A stretch of 64,000 nt of DNA from Welwitschia mirabilis (taxonomy: Eukaryota > Gnetophyta > Gnetopsida > Welwitschiales), in the NCBI GenBank assembly GCA_051453625.1, contig JBOZIK010000001.1, forward strand, positions 191,685,962 through 191,749,961, in the 5' to 3' direction. Of the stretch, positions 36,641 to 49,332 are shown one piece after another. The notes under the pieces are model-generated. The model was given only the letters and a program-made list of their open reading frames with translations, made no database searches and was not told the origin of the DNA. Position 1 is the stretch's first letter, and every line of letters begins with the position of its first letter. Both the position numbers and the translations under genes were made by a program.

Positions 36641-37500
36641 CATATAGATATCTTTCATCAATATTAGATGTAACTTTTAGCATTGTTATCTTTAATAAGA
36701 TAGTTATCTTTAGTCTATGACTTAAAATATGGTACATAATAGATGTCTTTAATTTATAGATGCCTTTACCATAGATATCTTCAAAGGTCTAGACATATTT
36801 ACCATCGACGTCTTTCATTCTATGGATGTTTTTAGTCAACTAATTTGGAAATTTAAATTTTGAGCTTTTCATGAGATATCATGTTGAAGGTCTAATATCA
36901 TCTTATGCTCTACATGATCTGTTTTTATTTGTATTAATCTGTCTACATAATGATATATAATATTTTAAAATTAGGATTATTCAAACTAGATTTACCAATA
37001 ATATCTTCCTTTTTGATGATGTTTAAAACTTAGCAAATATCATTAGTGTAATCACATTTAATCAACTCAGATTAGATATTCATATTCAAGGTAGAAAATC
37101 ACATAAGCATATTTTATAATAGTATTTAATACATCATGATTTTAAGAACTTGAATAATCATGTAGAGAGTAAGAAAGGCATATAAACATTTGACAATACT
37201 ATTTAAGAAAATTTACAACTAATTATAAAGAAAATATGCTCATCATACAGAGCATAATTTTAGACATGTTCCAACTAGATATGATATTAAAACATGAAAG
37301 TGTACCAATAAATAAAGTGCCTAATAATAAAATGCACTAATTAACAATAGTGATAGAAATAGTAAAGTGTGAAAATGTGTATCAAATAATGAAGAGTAAT
37401 CATTAATGAATAATAATATCACTCAAAGATCTAATCCATCATCTCAAAGATAAGTACTCTACGCTCAATAGGATGTTCTCATGCTGAAATTTAATTTTGT
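36641..37500. other. Non-coding AT-rich stretch
   Basis: No gene recognised. The first 200 bases carry more AGATATCT/AGATGTCT motifs, so the LTR may extend to about 36830. Confidence 0.5.
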
Positions 37501-39255
37501 CCAACTAATGTACAACTAATTTGCCATTATTTCTTACCTTTTTTGAATAATAGATAAAAGAATTTAATCAGTAAGATTAGAGCCACTAGTATAATGTATG
37601 CCTTCTCCTTCTTCATTACTATCCTCATCACTATCATGGATGGTAGAATTTTGAATGGTATATAATGAAACGGATGTGGATGGTGAAGTATAAAACTTCC
37701 TAGAAGGATGCTAAGAGATCTTACTTGGATTCTCATGGATCTATTTCCTCATACATTAATACATTTGAGGAGTGGTGGATATCCCAAAGAAGCTAGCTAT
37801 GATAATATCTACCAAGGATGGTGGTAATTAAATAGTTAAAAGTGGAGGTAAATGAAGAGGCTTTGTGTGAGATGGAGGTTAAGAGGGCATACCCAATGGA
37901 GGTAGAAATGGTATATGATGTGGTAAAAAGGATTTAGGAGTAAAGGTGATTGAGTTAGATGATGAACTATGATCTTATAACATGGATAATGGAATATAAG
38001 AGTCTAAATATCTGAGCTCTCTAACTCTATCTCTTGCTACCTCTACTATGAAGGACTTAGAGCCTTCTGCTCTCCCTACACCTATGCCTCCATGGGAGTC
38101 TAGTACTTTCCTTGAATTTGTGCCTGATCTCTAGATGACTCATTCATAAAATCATAATTTGCTACTCTATCAGATTCATAACATTTTCTTTTTATAGCTA
38201 AAGATACTTCTTATTTTAATTCTTCTTTCGAATTTATTCATGTAGGTGTTCTCATGCATTCCTAACTCTCTGCTAGTGTTTTGCACTTACTAGTAATGGA
38301 TGTATGTTTTTTATTATTAACAAATTTCTACCAATTTTACTAGTCATTTTTTTAGTTCATTTAACCCATTCTTTACTAAAGATGAATTTTTTTTAATGGT
38401 GGAGTAAGATCTCTAAATTTGTAATGGCCATTTATTTTTTCCCTTACTTGGTGATACTAGCACTCTCTATTTTTTAATAGGTTTAGCTAAAGATTTCTTA
38501 TAGCAAATAAGTTTTACCTAAGAAATTGTTATGCTAGTACTATTAATAATTAAACTAATAAAACAAGGGTGATTATGAAATAGAGCAAAAATATCCATAT
38601 ACAAGATGAAATCCAAATCTATCTTTAAACCAGTGAGTAAATAGAACATCACAAAAGTTTGCATAGGTTTATAATAACTATAATTGTCATACTTGATTAA
38701 AATATTATAGAATGTAATTAAACTAAGAATAGAGGAATCTAGAATCATATCTTTTCAGTTTATATTTTTTAAAAAAATTCATTTTAGAGTGTTCAAATAA
38801 AATATGAGTCATGATTCTTCATGACACACTAATAGCTCATAAAAAAAAACCTCTTTAAATAAATGCACATATAACTAAGGTAATTTAGAATCATGTATGC
38901 TAAGTAATGAATTTAAAAAACTTAAAATAATATGCAATGGAGTACATCTAACCTAAGTCTAGAAAGCATTTTTGTTTTCATTTATCTCGTGGATGTTAGC
39001 ATAGAATTCCCTCACCACTAGATCTGGTATACTCTAGTCTAACTGAATAATCATTAGAAGTAACCATAAGCTAATATTTGTACTATCTCTAGAATCTAAG
39101 AGTTTTTATTGCAACTATGAAGTTCTTTATCCAAGCTTTATATATGCTTATAAATACCTCATAATAAAATTGAGGCTCATACTAAGATCTTTGAGGTTTT
39201 AATGCTTGTTCTTTACCTTTTAAAGTATAAGTATATTTTCTTCTAATCATTTTGA
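37500..39255 (-). pseudogene. Plant-transposon-type gag-like gene
   Basis: Minus strand, starting near 39252 with MIRRKYTYTLKGKEQALKP. The blocks VREFYANIHE (38988-39017), an intact piece 38518-38748 with FVMFYLLTGLKIDLDFILY, then SLAIKRKCYESD, ANYDFMNESS and MEAQ-type glutamine-rich tail follow in order. The FYAN block and the later 'llxgxxidl' hydrophobic block are hallmarks of the putative plant transposon protein family. The tail, rich in glutamine and proline, is usual for these proteins. Nearly all stops are TAG or TAA at glutamine positions. About 500 codons seem to be covered, close to the family's usual size, and I see no protease or polymerase with it. Confidence 0.6.
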
Positions 39256-39468
39256 GATAAATATATGGTGATTTAAATGAAAATAAACTAAAAAGTATAG
39301 AAAAAAGTAAAAATATGCACCTATGTAAGAAATAACCCTATTCTTATGCACTATAAAGAAATCTTACAGATATAAGATGTCTGGGTAGAGAAATCTAAGA
39401 ATATTAGCCCTAAAAAGTTCTCTACGTGGGACATGTATTAAGTGGAGACTTGAAAATGAGATTTAGTT

Positions 39469-39874
39469 NNNNNNNNNNNNNNNNNNNNNNNNNNNNNNNN
39501 NNNNNNNNNNNNNNNNNNNNNNNNNNNNNNNNNNNNNNNNNNNNNNNNNNNNNNNNNNNNNNNNNNNNNNNNNNNNNNNNNNNNNNNNNNNNNNNNNNNN
39601 NNNNNNNNNNNNNNNNNNNNNNNNNNNNNNNNNNNNNNNNNNNNNNNNNNNNNNNNNNNNNNNNNNNNNNNNNNNNNNNNNNNNNNNNNNNNNNNNNNNN
39701 NNNNNNNNNNNNNNNNNNNNNNNNNNNNNNNNNNNNNNNNNNNNNNNNNNNNNNNNNNNNNNNNNNNNNNNNNNNNNNNNNNNNNNNNNNNNNNNNNNNN
39801 NNNNNNNNNNNNNNNNNNNNNNNNNNNNNNNNNNNNNNNNNNNNNNNNNNNNNNNNNNNNNNNNNNNNNNNNNN
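39469..39874. other. Assembly gap (406 N) with identical flanks
   Basis: The 44 bases before the gap (39425-39468) are repeated exactly after it (39875-39918). Confidence 0.99.
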
Positions 39875-39918
39875 CGTGGGACATGTATTAAGTGGAGACT
39901 TGAAAATGAGATTTAGTT

Positions 39919-40396
39919 TCCCCCTTGTCAAATAAAAAGGATCAAAGCCCTTGGTTTCTAGAATATTTTGATTTTTGTAATAGTACACGAAAGAATTCTA
40001 CTTGTTGAAAAATGTCTAAAATGCAAAAACAGATATCTACGAAGTTAAAGACATCTACTATTAATAATTTAAATTAAGACATCTACAAAATCAAAGATGT
40101 CTATTTTAAAAAATTTAAAAGTATATCTAAAATTTAAATATTTCTGTAAAACTTAAAACATCTACTCCAAAGACATCTACAAATATAAAGACATCTCTAT
40201 TACAGACATCCATGAAACTAAAGATGTCTATAATGAAAGTTCAAGAAATTTTGAAAACAATCTATGACTAATACAAACATGATAATAACACTTTGAAATA
40301 GTAAAGAATTAATGCACAAAATTTAACTATTACTGTATCTAACTACAATCTCAATCATAGATGAATACAAGATTAAGGTGATGTCTAAATAATATT
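39919..40396 (-). repeat. Candidate 3' LTR region of the second copia element
   Basis: Non-coding, downstream of the pol remnant on the minus strand. It contains the densest cluster of AGACATCT/AGATGTCT palindromes (40020-40225). It does not align clearly with the LTR at 42893-44078, so its assignment as the matching LTR is unproven. Confidence 0.35.
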
Positions 40397-41175
40397 ATAT
40401 ATTAACTTCTTTGATTGGACAAGTCCCAATTCCAAAGTTCTTCTACAACTTTGTAAACGTTTTAGTACTTAGTGATTTTGTGAACACATTGCAAAGTTAA
40501 TCATTTGTACAGTACATTGTGATGTCTTTATCATGCTTTCTACATTGTATTAACTCCTTATCTTTTTAAGACTTTACTTATTTTCTTCCCTTTTTACATG
40601 CTTCATAGATTTAATTATTAATGCTTTTTAAATTGGAAAGTTCTCTTATCATTTCTTTTGTAGACAAGATGTTGTTTACATGTCCAAAATTTATGTGTCA
40701 TAGCTCTGCTACATTTGTTTTGCCTATTAAACACTTCAATCTATTATTAGATATATCTTACAAAGTAGTAATATAAATATTTTATTTTCTTATAGTAGCA
40801 AATAAAACTTCTATTGAATTTTGTTCTCTAATAACACAGTCATCTTTTGTAAAGATAATGAAAAACTTTACATCATATAATTAACTTTAACTTAAAAGAT
40901 TATATTGCAAACCTTCTATAAAACATGCATCATTTACCTCCAGTAGATTTCCTCCTCTAATAGTATTAATATCTTTGATCATTGCTTCTATGTTATCTCT
41001 AAATGTTACCACTCCTTTATCTTGTTTCACTAATGTGGTGATGCTAGATTTGTATCCTATCATGTGTTTTGATCATCCACTATCAATTTTCCAAACATGC
41101 TTCTTCATTGTTCTAAGTGAAGTTTATGCTAAAATCACTAATGTTATTTTTGGTATTCATAATTTTCTTAGTTGA
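40397..41175 (-). pseudogene. Ty1/copia pol remnant: protease, pre-integrase, RNase H tail
   Basis: Minus strand, one mostly consistent frame. VWKIDSG (catalytic DSG at 41076-41084), a TGA, then SKHMIGYKSS gives the copia protease. EGLQYNLLS and FFIIFTKDDCVI follow. Then HINFGHVNNILSTKEMIREL and YEACKKGRK mark the zinc-binding pre-integrase domain, with one His and one Cys of its expected set still visible. Immediately after comes CRKHDKDITMYCTNDQLCNVF and TKSLS, which is the C-terminal end of copia RNase H. The integrase core, reverse transcriptase and most of RNase H, normally more than 2 kb, are missing. The element could not move on its own. Confidence 0.75.
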
Positions 41176-41479
41176 CCCTACATAAAATATTAAACTATTC
41201 TACTAGGCCTGTTGGCATTGTTAGTATAATATCTATTTTTGAATTTCATTAGATATTTATATTGATAATGACCTCTATTATGATAATAATAGTAAATAAT
41301 ATTTGTGTAAATATTAAATTATCATACCTTGGCTTATAATTCTACTTTTCAAATAAAGAAATCGAAGTGATAGTTAAGGCTTCATTATGTACCAAACCAC
41401 TGTTATTACTTGAGCTCTACTCAAGTATGATATTTAATGTCTTTTTTTCATGGTGAATTTTTCATTGATTTTTTCTAAG

Positions 41480-42840
41480 TCTGATAGTTCTTATCTTACA
41501 TTTTTCAAATCACATGTTAGTCTACTAACCTTAACTTTAAGAGATGAGTTTTTAGAAGATAATTTATTGTAAGAAATATTTTCTTGTTTATAGGATTCTT
41601 GAGAAGTAAATTTTTCATCTTAATACATACATTTTCCAATTTAATAAATTATTTAAAAATTATATTATACCTTTATTAAAGTTCTATACCTATATCATAT
41701 TCACTTGTTAATTTATACTCTTCATTTATCTCCTCATATTCCTCTTGAAGATGTTCAAAATCCATGTATGAAGGATGAGCATTTGCATTACTAGATATTT
41801 CTACTTTCATTACTTCTTCATCATTATCCCATGGCATGACGAAAGATCTCTTCTTCTTTGGCTCCTTTTTTTATTTCTTTTCCTACATTCTATTAGTGCT
41901 AGGACATTTTAAGGCTATATGTCCTCATCCTTCACATACCCAACATTCTAGTTTAGAAAGATCATATTTAGAAGAAAAATAATTATTACCACAAGACTTA
42001 CCTTTAAACTTACCTTTGGTGTAAAATCCAGATTTTTTGAAGTACCTCCTTTTGTTATACTTGTATGAAATAAGTCTTTCTACCTTTTTTATGATGAGAT
42101 CAAGTTCCTCATTTACTTCATCCTTAGAGTCATCTTCTTATGGTTCTTATTTTGGCTTCCCCTTTGAACTTTGTTTTGTGGTTTTAATTTCCTTAAGAGC
42201 AATGAATTTTTTTTAAGAAACCATCTTATATGAAATTCATTTCATATGTTATTAAAGAACCCTCTTCTATCTTTATGGAATTAAAAACTCTTAACTCTTC
42301 CATGGCTATAGTCTTGGTCTTGTATTCAAGAATTAGAGATCTAACAACTTTTTCTATTACCTTGACCTCTAGAAACATTTCATCAATGCTATAAATTGCA
42401 TTTAAAATATTGGATACTCTTGTAAAGTACTCATGAATTCTCTCTCCATTGTTTATCTTGAGATTTTTAAACTAGCTCGTCTATAGAAGAAGCTTAGATT
42501 GTTTCATAATAGAAGTACCTTCATATGTTTCAACTAGAATGTTTCAAATTTCTTATGCCCTCTTGGAACTTTATTCTATTGAACTCTTTTATTGTTAGAG
42601 CTAAATAAAGGTATTTTTTTCTTTATAATCATACATGAAAGATTCTTTTTATTTGTCTTTTTAATTTTTTATTTGCTTATTCTATGTAATGGTGTTGCCT
42701 ACAAAATCTATATATCCTTGCTATATGCTTTTTGATACCTAAAACTCGAGAGAATATAAGTACACCCACATGCTTATCTTCCAATAGGCATAGTTTGTCC
42801 CATTGAAGGATAGACATCTAATAGATAGCATCCCTTCCAT
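41480..42840 (-). pseudogene. Ty1/copia gag, nearly full length
   Basis: ATG at 42840. Blocks: FNGTNYAYWKISMWVYL (usual N-terminal block), VETYEGTSIMKQSKL, ERIHEYFTRVSNILNAIYSI, IEKVVRSLILEYKTKTIAME, GSLITYEM. A basic linker with KRRYFKKSGF follows, then a CCHC knuckle at 41904-41945 (CWVC, then G-HIALKC) with all four ligands intact. An acidic coiled region, HLQEEYEEINEEYKL, runs toward 41480. This is the UBN2-type capsid-nucleocapsid protein. Stops are few for its age: mostly TAG/TAA at glutamine sites and one TGA in the knuckle at a likely arginine. It lies 38 bases inside the primer-binding site. Confidence 0.8.
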
Positions 42841-42878
42841 AGTTTACTTAAGGAAGTTACTCCTTTTTGTGAGTGCTT

Positions 42879-42890
42879 ATTTTAATACCA
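42879..42890 (-). other. Primer-binding site of the second copia element
   Basis: Minus strand TGGTATTAAAAT followed by AAGCACTC. It matches TGGTATCAGAGC, the initiator tRNA-Met type used by plant copia elements, at eight of twelve positions, including the first six. It lies two bases past the LTR end. Confidence 0.6.
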
Positions 42891-42892
42891 AT

Positions 42893-44078
42893 TGAAGATT
42901 GTCAAACTTAGAGGAAAGAGGTGAATGAGTTGTATCAAATAAAAATTTTAGTTAAGAATAAAATTAAAAGCATAGAAAAACAAACACCTCATTAAGATAA
43001 CATGGTTTCCCAAAATGTGTACATCCACACATAGAGGATAAATTCCTCTTAGATATTTGGATATTCTTGACCTACAAAAAAGTAGTCTTAATTCATCACC
43101 AATCTCATAAGAATATGAGATTTTCCTCACAAGGCATCATACTTTTTCCCTTAAAGAAGTCAACAAAAATGTGTAGATAGGCATAACCACAAAATGAGAT
43201 GCTTCTAGTAAGGCAGCGAACTCTTCCCCTTATGAAAATTTAATGATAAGGTAAAATACTCCTCTTAAGGTAGCAAATGCTTCCCCTCAGAGAAATACAA
43301 TAATAATGTAAGATGCTCCTCATAAGATAACAAACTCTTCTCCTTAGGAAAATATAATAATACAAGTAATCACAGGCACAACCTTAATGTACACCTGTAG
43401 AAGGGTTGTATACAATGAGTTTGATAATATAATTATAAACTTTATAATAGTATCCAAGAATAAAATACTACAATAATATAAGATCCAATATAAAAATACA
43501 ATAATAAGCCTAAAATATGTATTTTTGATGATGATCTTGAGCTCCTTATTATCATCATCATCATGAGTGTAAATGAATGATGTAATAATATAGGATCCAA
43601 GAATAAAAGCTGTAGACATTAGAAGTTCTTTAGTAAGTGATAGTTTTGATCCTTCATGAGTAGTTCTAATCACTCAAGAGTTTATTTCCTTATGCTAGAT
43701 TCATTCATTATGTGTCTTGGAAGTGTGATCATTCATTTGATATGTTCATCATGTTATGCCTTTATCCTATTAAGGAGATGCTAGCTATTTGACCTTAGAG
43801 AATAGAAATTTAAACTTTGTAATCACTAAGAAATGGATAAAAGCATCTAGCCATTAGGTGTACATATTTATTTTTATTTGATGTTAATCTTATTCCAATA
43901 TGTCTTCAAAATTGTAGATGTCTACTAATAGTTAGGCATCTTCACCTAGTAGATGTCTTCATCTAAAATGCTTAAAACTTCATAAAATTTAAATTGTATA
44001 ATCTATGACCCTCTTTGATAGATTATCTGTAAAGTAAAATACTCATTGAAGTATAAAATAACTTTGTTACCTATTCCA
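42893..44078 (-). mobile_element. 5' LTR of the second copia element
   Basis: Minus strand starts TGGAATAGGTAAC (44078) and ends ...ATCTTCA (42893), TG...CA over 1186 bases. It is followed by the primer site and gag. It aligns with 35463-36640, holds four imperfect repeats of 57-75 bases (43125-43365) and two AGATGTCT motifs (43915-43970). An open frame at 43344-43673 crosses the tandem repeats and is fortuitous. The element sits inside a family A LTR, whose sequence resumes at 44079. Confidence 0.7.
43125..43365. repeat. Imperfect tandem repeats inside copia-type LTR
   Basis: Four units share the core TCCTCATAAG-GTA-CAAA-TCTTCCCCTTAGGAAAAT (written with gaps) and an ACAATAAT-type end. The related LTR at 35690-35880 has about three. 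Confidence 0.6.
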
Positions 44079-44499
44079 TTATGCTTGATTTTGAACTAAT
44101 AACCTAAATTTTTATATTACCCTCATGTCTATATAGATGAGATTATTCCATTATTCTTGAGTTTGAACTAATAACATACTCATGGTTGTAGTAAATTATA
44201 TTGTTGTGAATGAACTAGAAGTAAAGATATAGGTTTTTATTTTAAGAAATTATGTTTTACCATGGATTTATTATGTTAATTTGAATGATATATTTCATTC
44301 CTATATCTTTGATATCATTTCACTCTTTACTACTCTCAACTTTTATGCTTGTTTTACTGATAGCTTTTATCATCTATGTCTGAGAAAGAATGACACTGGG
44401 ACTATATTATAAATAAACATCCTAGCATTTTTGATAAATGTTGGATTTGGTAATGCAAGATTTGTATCACTAGGATAATCTTATAAATTATAATATATT
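44079..44499 (+). mobile_element. Family A LTR fragment, left part
   Basis: Aligns with about 18970-19380 and 31700-32110 (block around 44120-44160: ACCCTCATGTC... GATTATTCCATTATTCTTGAG). It is cut on the left by the copia element and on the right by element C. The remaining end of this LTR is found at 51456-51480, on the far side of element C. Confidence 0.75.
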
Positions 44500-44504
44500 A
44501 ATGA
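44500..44504 (+). repeat. Target-site duplication of element C (left)
   Basis: AATGA, identical to 51451-51455. Confidence 0.75.
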
Positions 44505-47334
44505 TGAAGGAAAATGATGTCATTAAGGTCACAATGAAATGAATCATTCACAAAATTGCGAATGATATTATTTTACAAATTCTTGTTAAAAAATTCTAAG
44601 TTATTTAAATAGTCTCAATGAGTTTTAAAAATTATTAGAATTAATGCTCCAAGAGCAATGGATAATTGGATTACAATATATATTTTTAAAGAAATTTCTA
44701 TTGTCATATATAACTGATATTTTATCTTACATTCATGAAAACCTCATCATCTTTACTATATAAAGTTGGGAGCTATCAATAAGATCAATTATACAACATA
44801 TTTAATGAAGGAGAATACTTAGTAATAATATATAAAGATTTTTACATCCTTCATTCTAATGATCTTAATATTTATATTCCAAAAAGGTCAAAAGTATTGA
44901 TTTATGATTTCATAAATGAAAAGGAATTTCATATTTGAAAGATAAGTTAGTCTATCCTTATGTTTATCAAATAAGTTTATTTAGACATTTTTCTTGGAGG
45001 TGAAAATATGTCGTTTGTGTGAGGATAGCATTCTTGATATTGGAAGAGTCAGAGGAGACGTATATCTACTAGTTTAGAGAGACTACCATGATTAACATTA
45101 CAATTATAAAAGTTAAGATTTATGCAAACACCACATAGGTCCTAAATGGAATTGATCTACTTGATGGACACTCTAAAAATTTACAAAACCTCTCAAAATG
45201 AGTAAAAACTTATGATTACTTAAGAATATACAAATCCATTTAATTATGGTAATCCAATGACAAACACAACTTGTAAAGACTTATAGAGAAGGTATAATAA
45301 CCAAAAAAGGAAAGCCCATCAAATCTAAGTTATAGGCCCGCCTTTCATGTTAAAATTTATAAACATAGAAATGTCAATAGCAAGACGTAGTAGTCATTGC
45401 ATGACTTAGTGGGTATGCTAACATGCTTATTAGACATACATCCATTGTAGTTGTTTTTGATAATGTGACATACCACTATTTTTACATAGAGCATCATGGT
45501 TGTCAATCTCTCAATCTATTCTTTCTGCATGTTAAACAATATGTGAGAAGTCTACCTGCTTCTATATACATGATGCACTTTATTACTTTGGGATAAATTG
45601 GCTTTACATTTAATTTTTTGATGTCCACTCTTTAGCTGTGAATAAGTACTATACAAATTCTTTGGCCTAGAAAATAGACATAAGGATTGTGTTCTAAGTC
45701 TAAAACTACATATGACTACAACTTTATCTAAAACAAGGATATGTGTATCACAGAATAGATACATGACATTGATGGTTTCATTACTGACATGAACGCTAAG
45801 ATGAGATAAGTGTTGAATGTTGCACATAAAGAAAGAATGACAAATTTAATGCCAAGCTTCATGCTTTGCTAGCTATCTACATTTCTTACAAGGCAAGACA
45901 AAATAAGAGATTGTCACTTTTAATTAATAAATCTTTCATGATGATGCAATTCTAATCTTTGTTAAATGAAGATTACACTGTGGATTCTCTGTAATGGTTT
46001 ACCATGTTTAATACTTCAGAAATATATTTAAGTTAATAGAAGGAAAAATAAGAGAGATGTGAGAATTACTGCATTCTAGGGATCTTCTCCAAATCCATCC
46101 TTCTTTTACTCCTAAATCATGAAGAATAAATTTTTTGATGGAGTCATAGTAATAATGGGGACATGTCTACATTCTGAGATTTTTATAATATGGGAATTGT
46201 TGATGAGGTTCTTCAGATGATTTGTAGAAATAATTGTTGGGATTACATATGAAACTAATAGTTGTGTAGAACATGTTTTTTGATTGTGGTACCATATTAG
46301 AGGTTGGATTCCTTCTAAAGCCTCTCTTCATCCCCATTGTTCTTCATTCTTATATTCCAAGCATTAACCTCTCAATGCCTAAGCCCTCTTTTTTTCATGC
46401 TATATTTCTCACCCTAGATAAATTGCAGTCCTACATGTATGCAATAAGAAAATGAGAGGATCTTTATTTTTATGCATCTTGATCTGAAGTCTTCATTATT
46501 GACTCAAGAGATGAATTCCTCAAAAAGCTATAATTCTAGAGCTTGAGGGATTATATACAAATCTTATAGACCTATTTCAAATCTCATGAAAATTGAGATT
46601 TTTTGTTAAAGAATCTTAGGGTCTAAAGCCAATCAATTTTGAAGGAAATCCTAATTATCCACCTTCATTTTTTTGTGCATAGTCTCTATTTCCTATTTTC
46701 TTTAAATTATAAAAAGGTAGATCTTAATGTGTTTTGATTCTATGAATTGAGAAAAATCATAGTCTGCCATTGTAATGAAAAGAAAGATGTATCAAATCTA
46801 AAGAAATGATGTCCACAAATGTAGAGATCTAGTTATTGAGAAGTAGTATCTTAGATAACATAGAAAAGGCCTTTCCCTTCCCATTCACATCTAGTTAATA
46901 AGGAGGCCAGATATCTTTAGTAAGTGAACCTATTTTCATTCCAAATTTCTCAATTTCTTCTTCTTAATTTTATAATTAGGAATAAATTATAAATGATAAT
47001 TTATAAAATTGATTTTAATAGAGATTCTTAATTCAATAATTTTTTGCCTTTTTTTTCCTTTGAAAACATTTTTTAACTAATTTAAAACATGATTCATTTT
47101 ATGTTTGATATTTGCAATAAAGTTTAATTCAAATAAATTTATGGGTGCATTTTCACATGGTCATTGTTTATTTATAAATAAATGTTTAAATTTTATTTAT
47201 CATAATACCTTTTTTAGAAGCAATCTTTAATTAATTTTTTAATTACTTATAAATATATATTACAATGTTACTTGTTATAAAAGCCCTTTGACTTATAGTG
47301 CATTATGATATCATTTCAAATCTTGAGAACTTCA
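44505..47334 (+). mobile_element. Element C, 5' LTR
   Basis: TGAAGGAAAATGATGTCATT... to ...GAGAACTTCA, 2830 bases. Its first 2.1 kb is repeated at 49343-51430. It is followed by a tRNA-Met-type primer site. Open frames occur in it (45552-45827 minus; 46273-46455 plus), but I recognise no protein. The plus-strand one has a counterpart in the 3' LTR (51079-51273). Confidence 0.8.
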
Positions 47335-47337
47335 ATT

Positions 47338-47349
47338 TGGTATTAGAGC
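47338..47349 (+). other. Element C primer-binding site
   Basis: TGGTATTAGAGC equals the initiator tRNA-Met site TGGTATCAGAGC with a single C-to-T. It begins three bases past the LTR end. Confidence 0.85.
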
Positions 47350-49332
47350 TAGGTTAAGCTCTTGATAAAATTGTAATTTTTAATTTTAATTCTTTTAATC
47401 ATGATGTAAAAAATTATGATAATGGTAATGCAAAGAATACTACCTATTTCTATATAATGCTAAATCTAATTAATATCCCAATCAAAGTTATGAAGATGCC
47501 CCATAACCTTAAGGAGGCAATAATAGAACCTTGATTCCATTGTTAAGGCCAAGATATGCAATAATATTTTAAAATATAATGCATCCTCTAAATATGGTTA
47601 AATTATCATTATATTCTAAATATTATGTAATTAATAATTTAGTCTAAAATCTCATCAAATCCTAGTTTAGTTCTTATTCTCGACAAGTTCTTGATTAAGT
47701 AATTTGTTAAAATCATTACGAGCTCTTGATAATTCTTATCTAATTTTTAATTGTCAAATCCTATCTTCATTTTTTTCCCTTTAATTCTTGTTAAATTCTT
47801 GATTTATTAACATCATAAATTCTTGAACTCTTATTGAACTCTTATTTAACTCTCAAATTCTTAGCAAGATTTTGAATTCATCTAACTTCTCAAATTCCTA
47901 AATTCCAATATGGCTTTCTATCAAATTCTTGAAAAATGATTGCTTTCTAAATCTTGAAAAAATTTTGTGTTTTAACCCTTGATTAAATTCTTGTATTAAT
48001 TCCTTTATGATAAAATTTTAGTTCACTCTTGTTCTAATTCTAGATTATTAAAATTTTAAAATCCATGAGGGATAAATATGTAATAATATTTTTTATTATC
48101 ACATTTAAGTTTTAAATCTTGATAAATTCATCTTGCCTTCCAAATCTGGTCTATCAAATTAAATTCTTATTCTTATTCTTAATGATTTATTAATTAATTA
48201 AATCTTCTTATCTCATCCTCCAAAGTACTTTATAACTTATTGATTCTAGTTCTTATGATTACAATCATTACTGATTGTAATGATAAATTTGATAATAATG
48301 AAAGAAAACATACCAAGTCATGATGATCACCTAAATTATGTTAAGTTCCTTTGTTCTTTCAAAAATCTTATCAAACTTATAAGTCTTGAATTTTAACTTC
48401 TAGTTGTTAAAATCTCATCTACTTCATGCTTGAATCCAAATCATGATTTCAAGCTAGTTCATGTCTTAATAAAAATTTGGTTTAAATTTCATGAATCTAG
48501 TTATGAAAAATTCTTGTCTTCATCCTAGCATGAGTTATTGAGTTTTACAATATCTTTTGTCTAACTCTTGAATTCCCTTCTAGCTCATATCTAGTTCTTA
48601 AATTCTGAAATTCCTATCTAGCTCATGTCTAATTATTGAATTCCTAATTCTAATTTTGGAGTACTACTTAAAAAATTAAAGTTATGCATAATAGAATTCT
48701 ATTTATAAAAGGAAGGTTATAAACCTAAAATCTTAATGTGTTGTATGAGATCCCAAAATGCATTTGATTTATACATAGGGGTTTTTATGAATGGCATGTA
48801 AAGGAAGAAAATAATAACAACCCCTCTATGATCATGATGAAGTTTTAAATCTAGTACTCATGTAAAATCTCATTTTAGAATCTCACTTTAGTTTAAAGTT
48901 TTACCAGATTTAGCTAATGATACACATGCATTCTAAGTTTTAAATAAATCTTATTAAGTTATGTGTGACTCTAGCATTTAAGAGAGACTATTTAAAAAAA
49001 CCTATTCTAGCTCTCATTCTAATTACTATTGGAATTCTTAATTAAAAGTTAAATTTATGCAAATTTCAATCTCAAAGTTATCTTGATATAGGTTTAGTTA
49101 AGAGATTTCTGTAAAATCAAACCCTTATTTCAATTCCTATTAGAATTCTTGATCTAATGCTTGATTTATCTTTTAATGAAAATCCTAATATTTATGAATT
49201 AATGTATGCATTTCAAGTTTCAAAAAGATATTAATAAAAATCAAAGGAATAAAACCTTGACATTAAGGTAAAAGGAGAAAATTGATAACTACAAATTTCT
49301 TATTTGATTTATCAAATTATTTCCTTAATGTT
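47350..49332 (+). mobile_element. Element C internal region, non-coding
   Basis: About 2 kb without any recognisable gag, protease or polymerase and without long open frames. The centre (47680-48720) is made of loosely repeated AATTCTTGA/CTTGAATTC words. This layout, long LTRs around a short non-coding core, is that of a non-autonomous (LARD-like) element that would depend on enzymes from a relative. Confidence 0.65.

Noticed and set aside
43344-43673. 109-codon minus-strand open frame
   Set aside because: It lies inside a copia-type LTR and crosses tandem repeats. The related LTR at 35463 does not keep it open.
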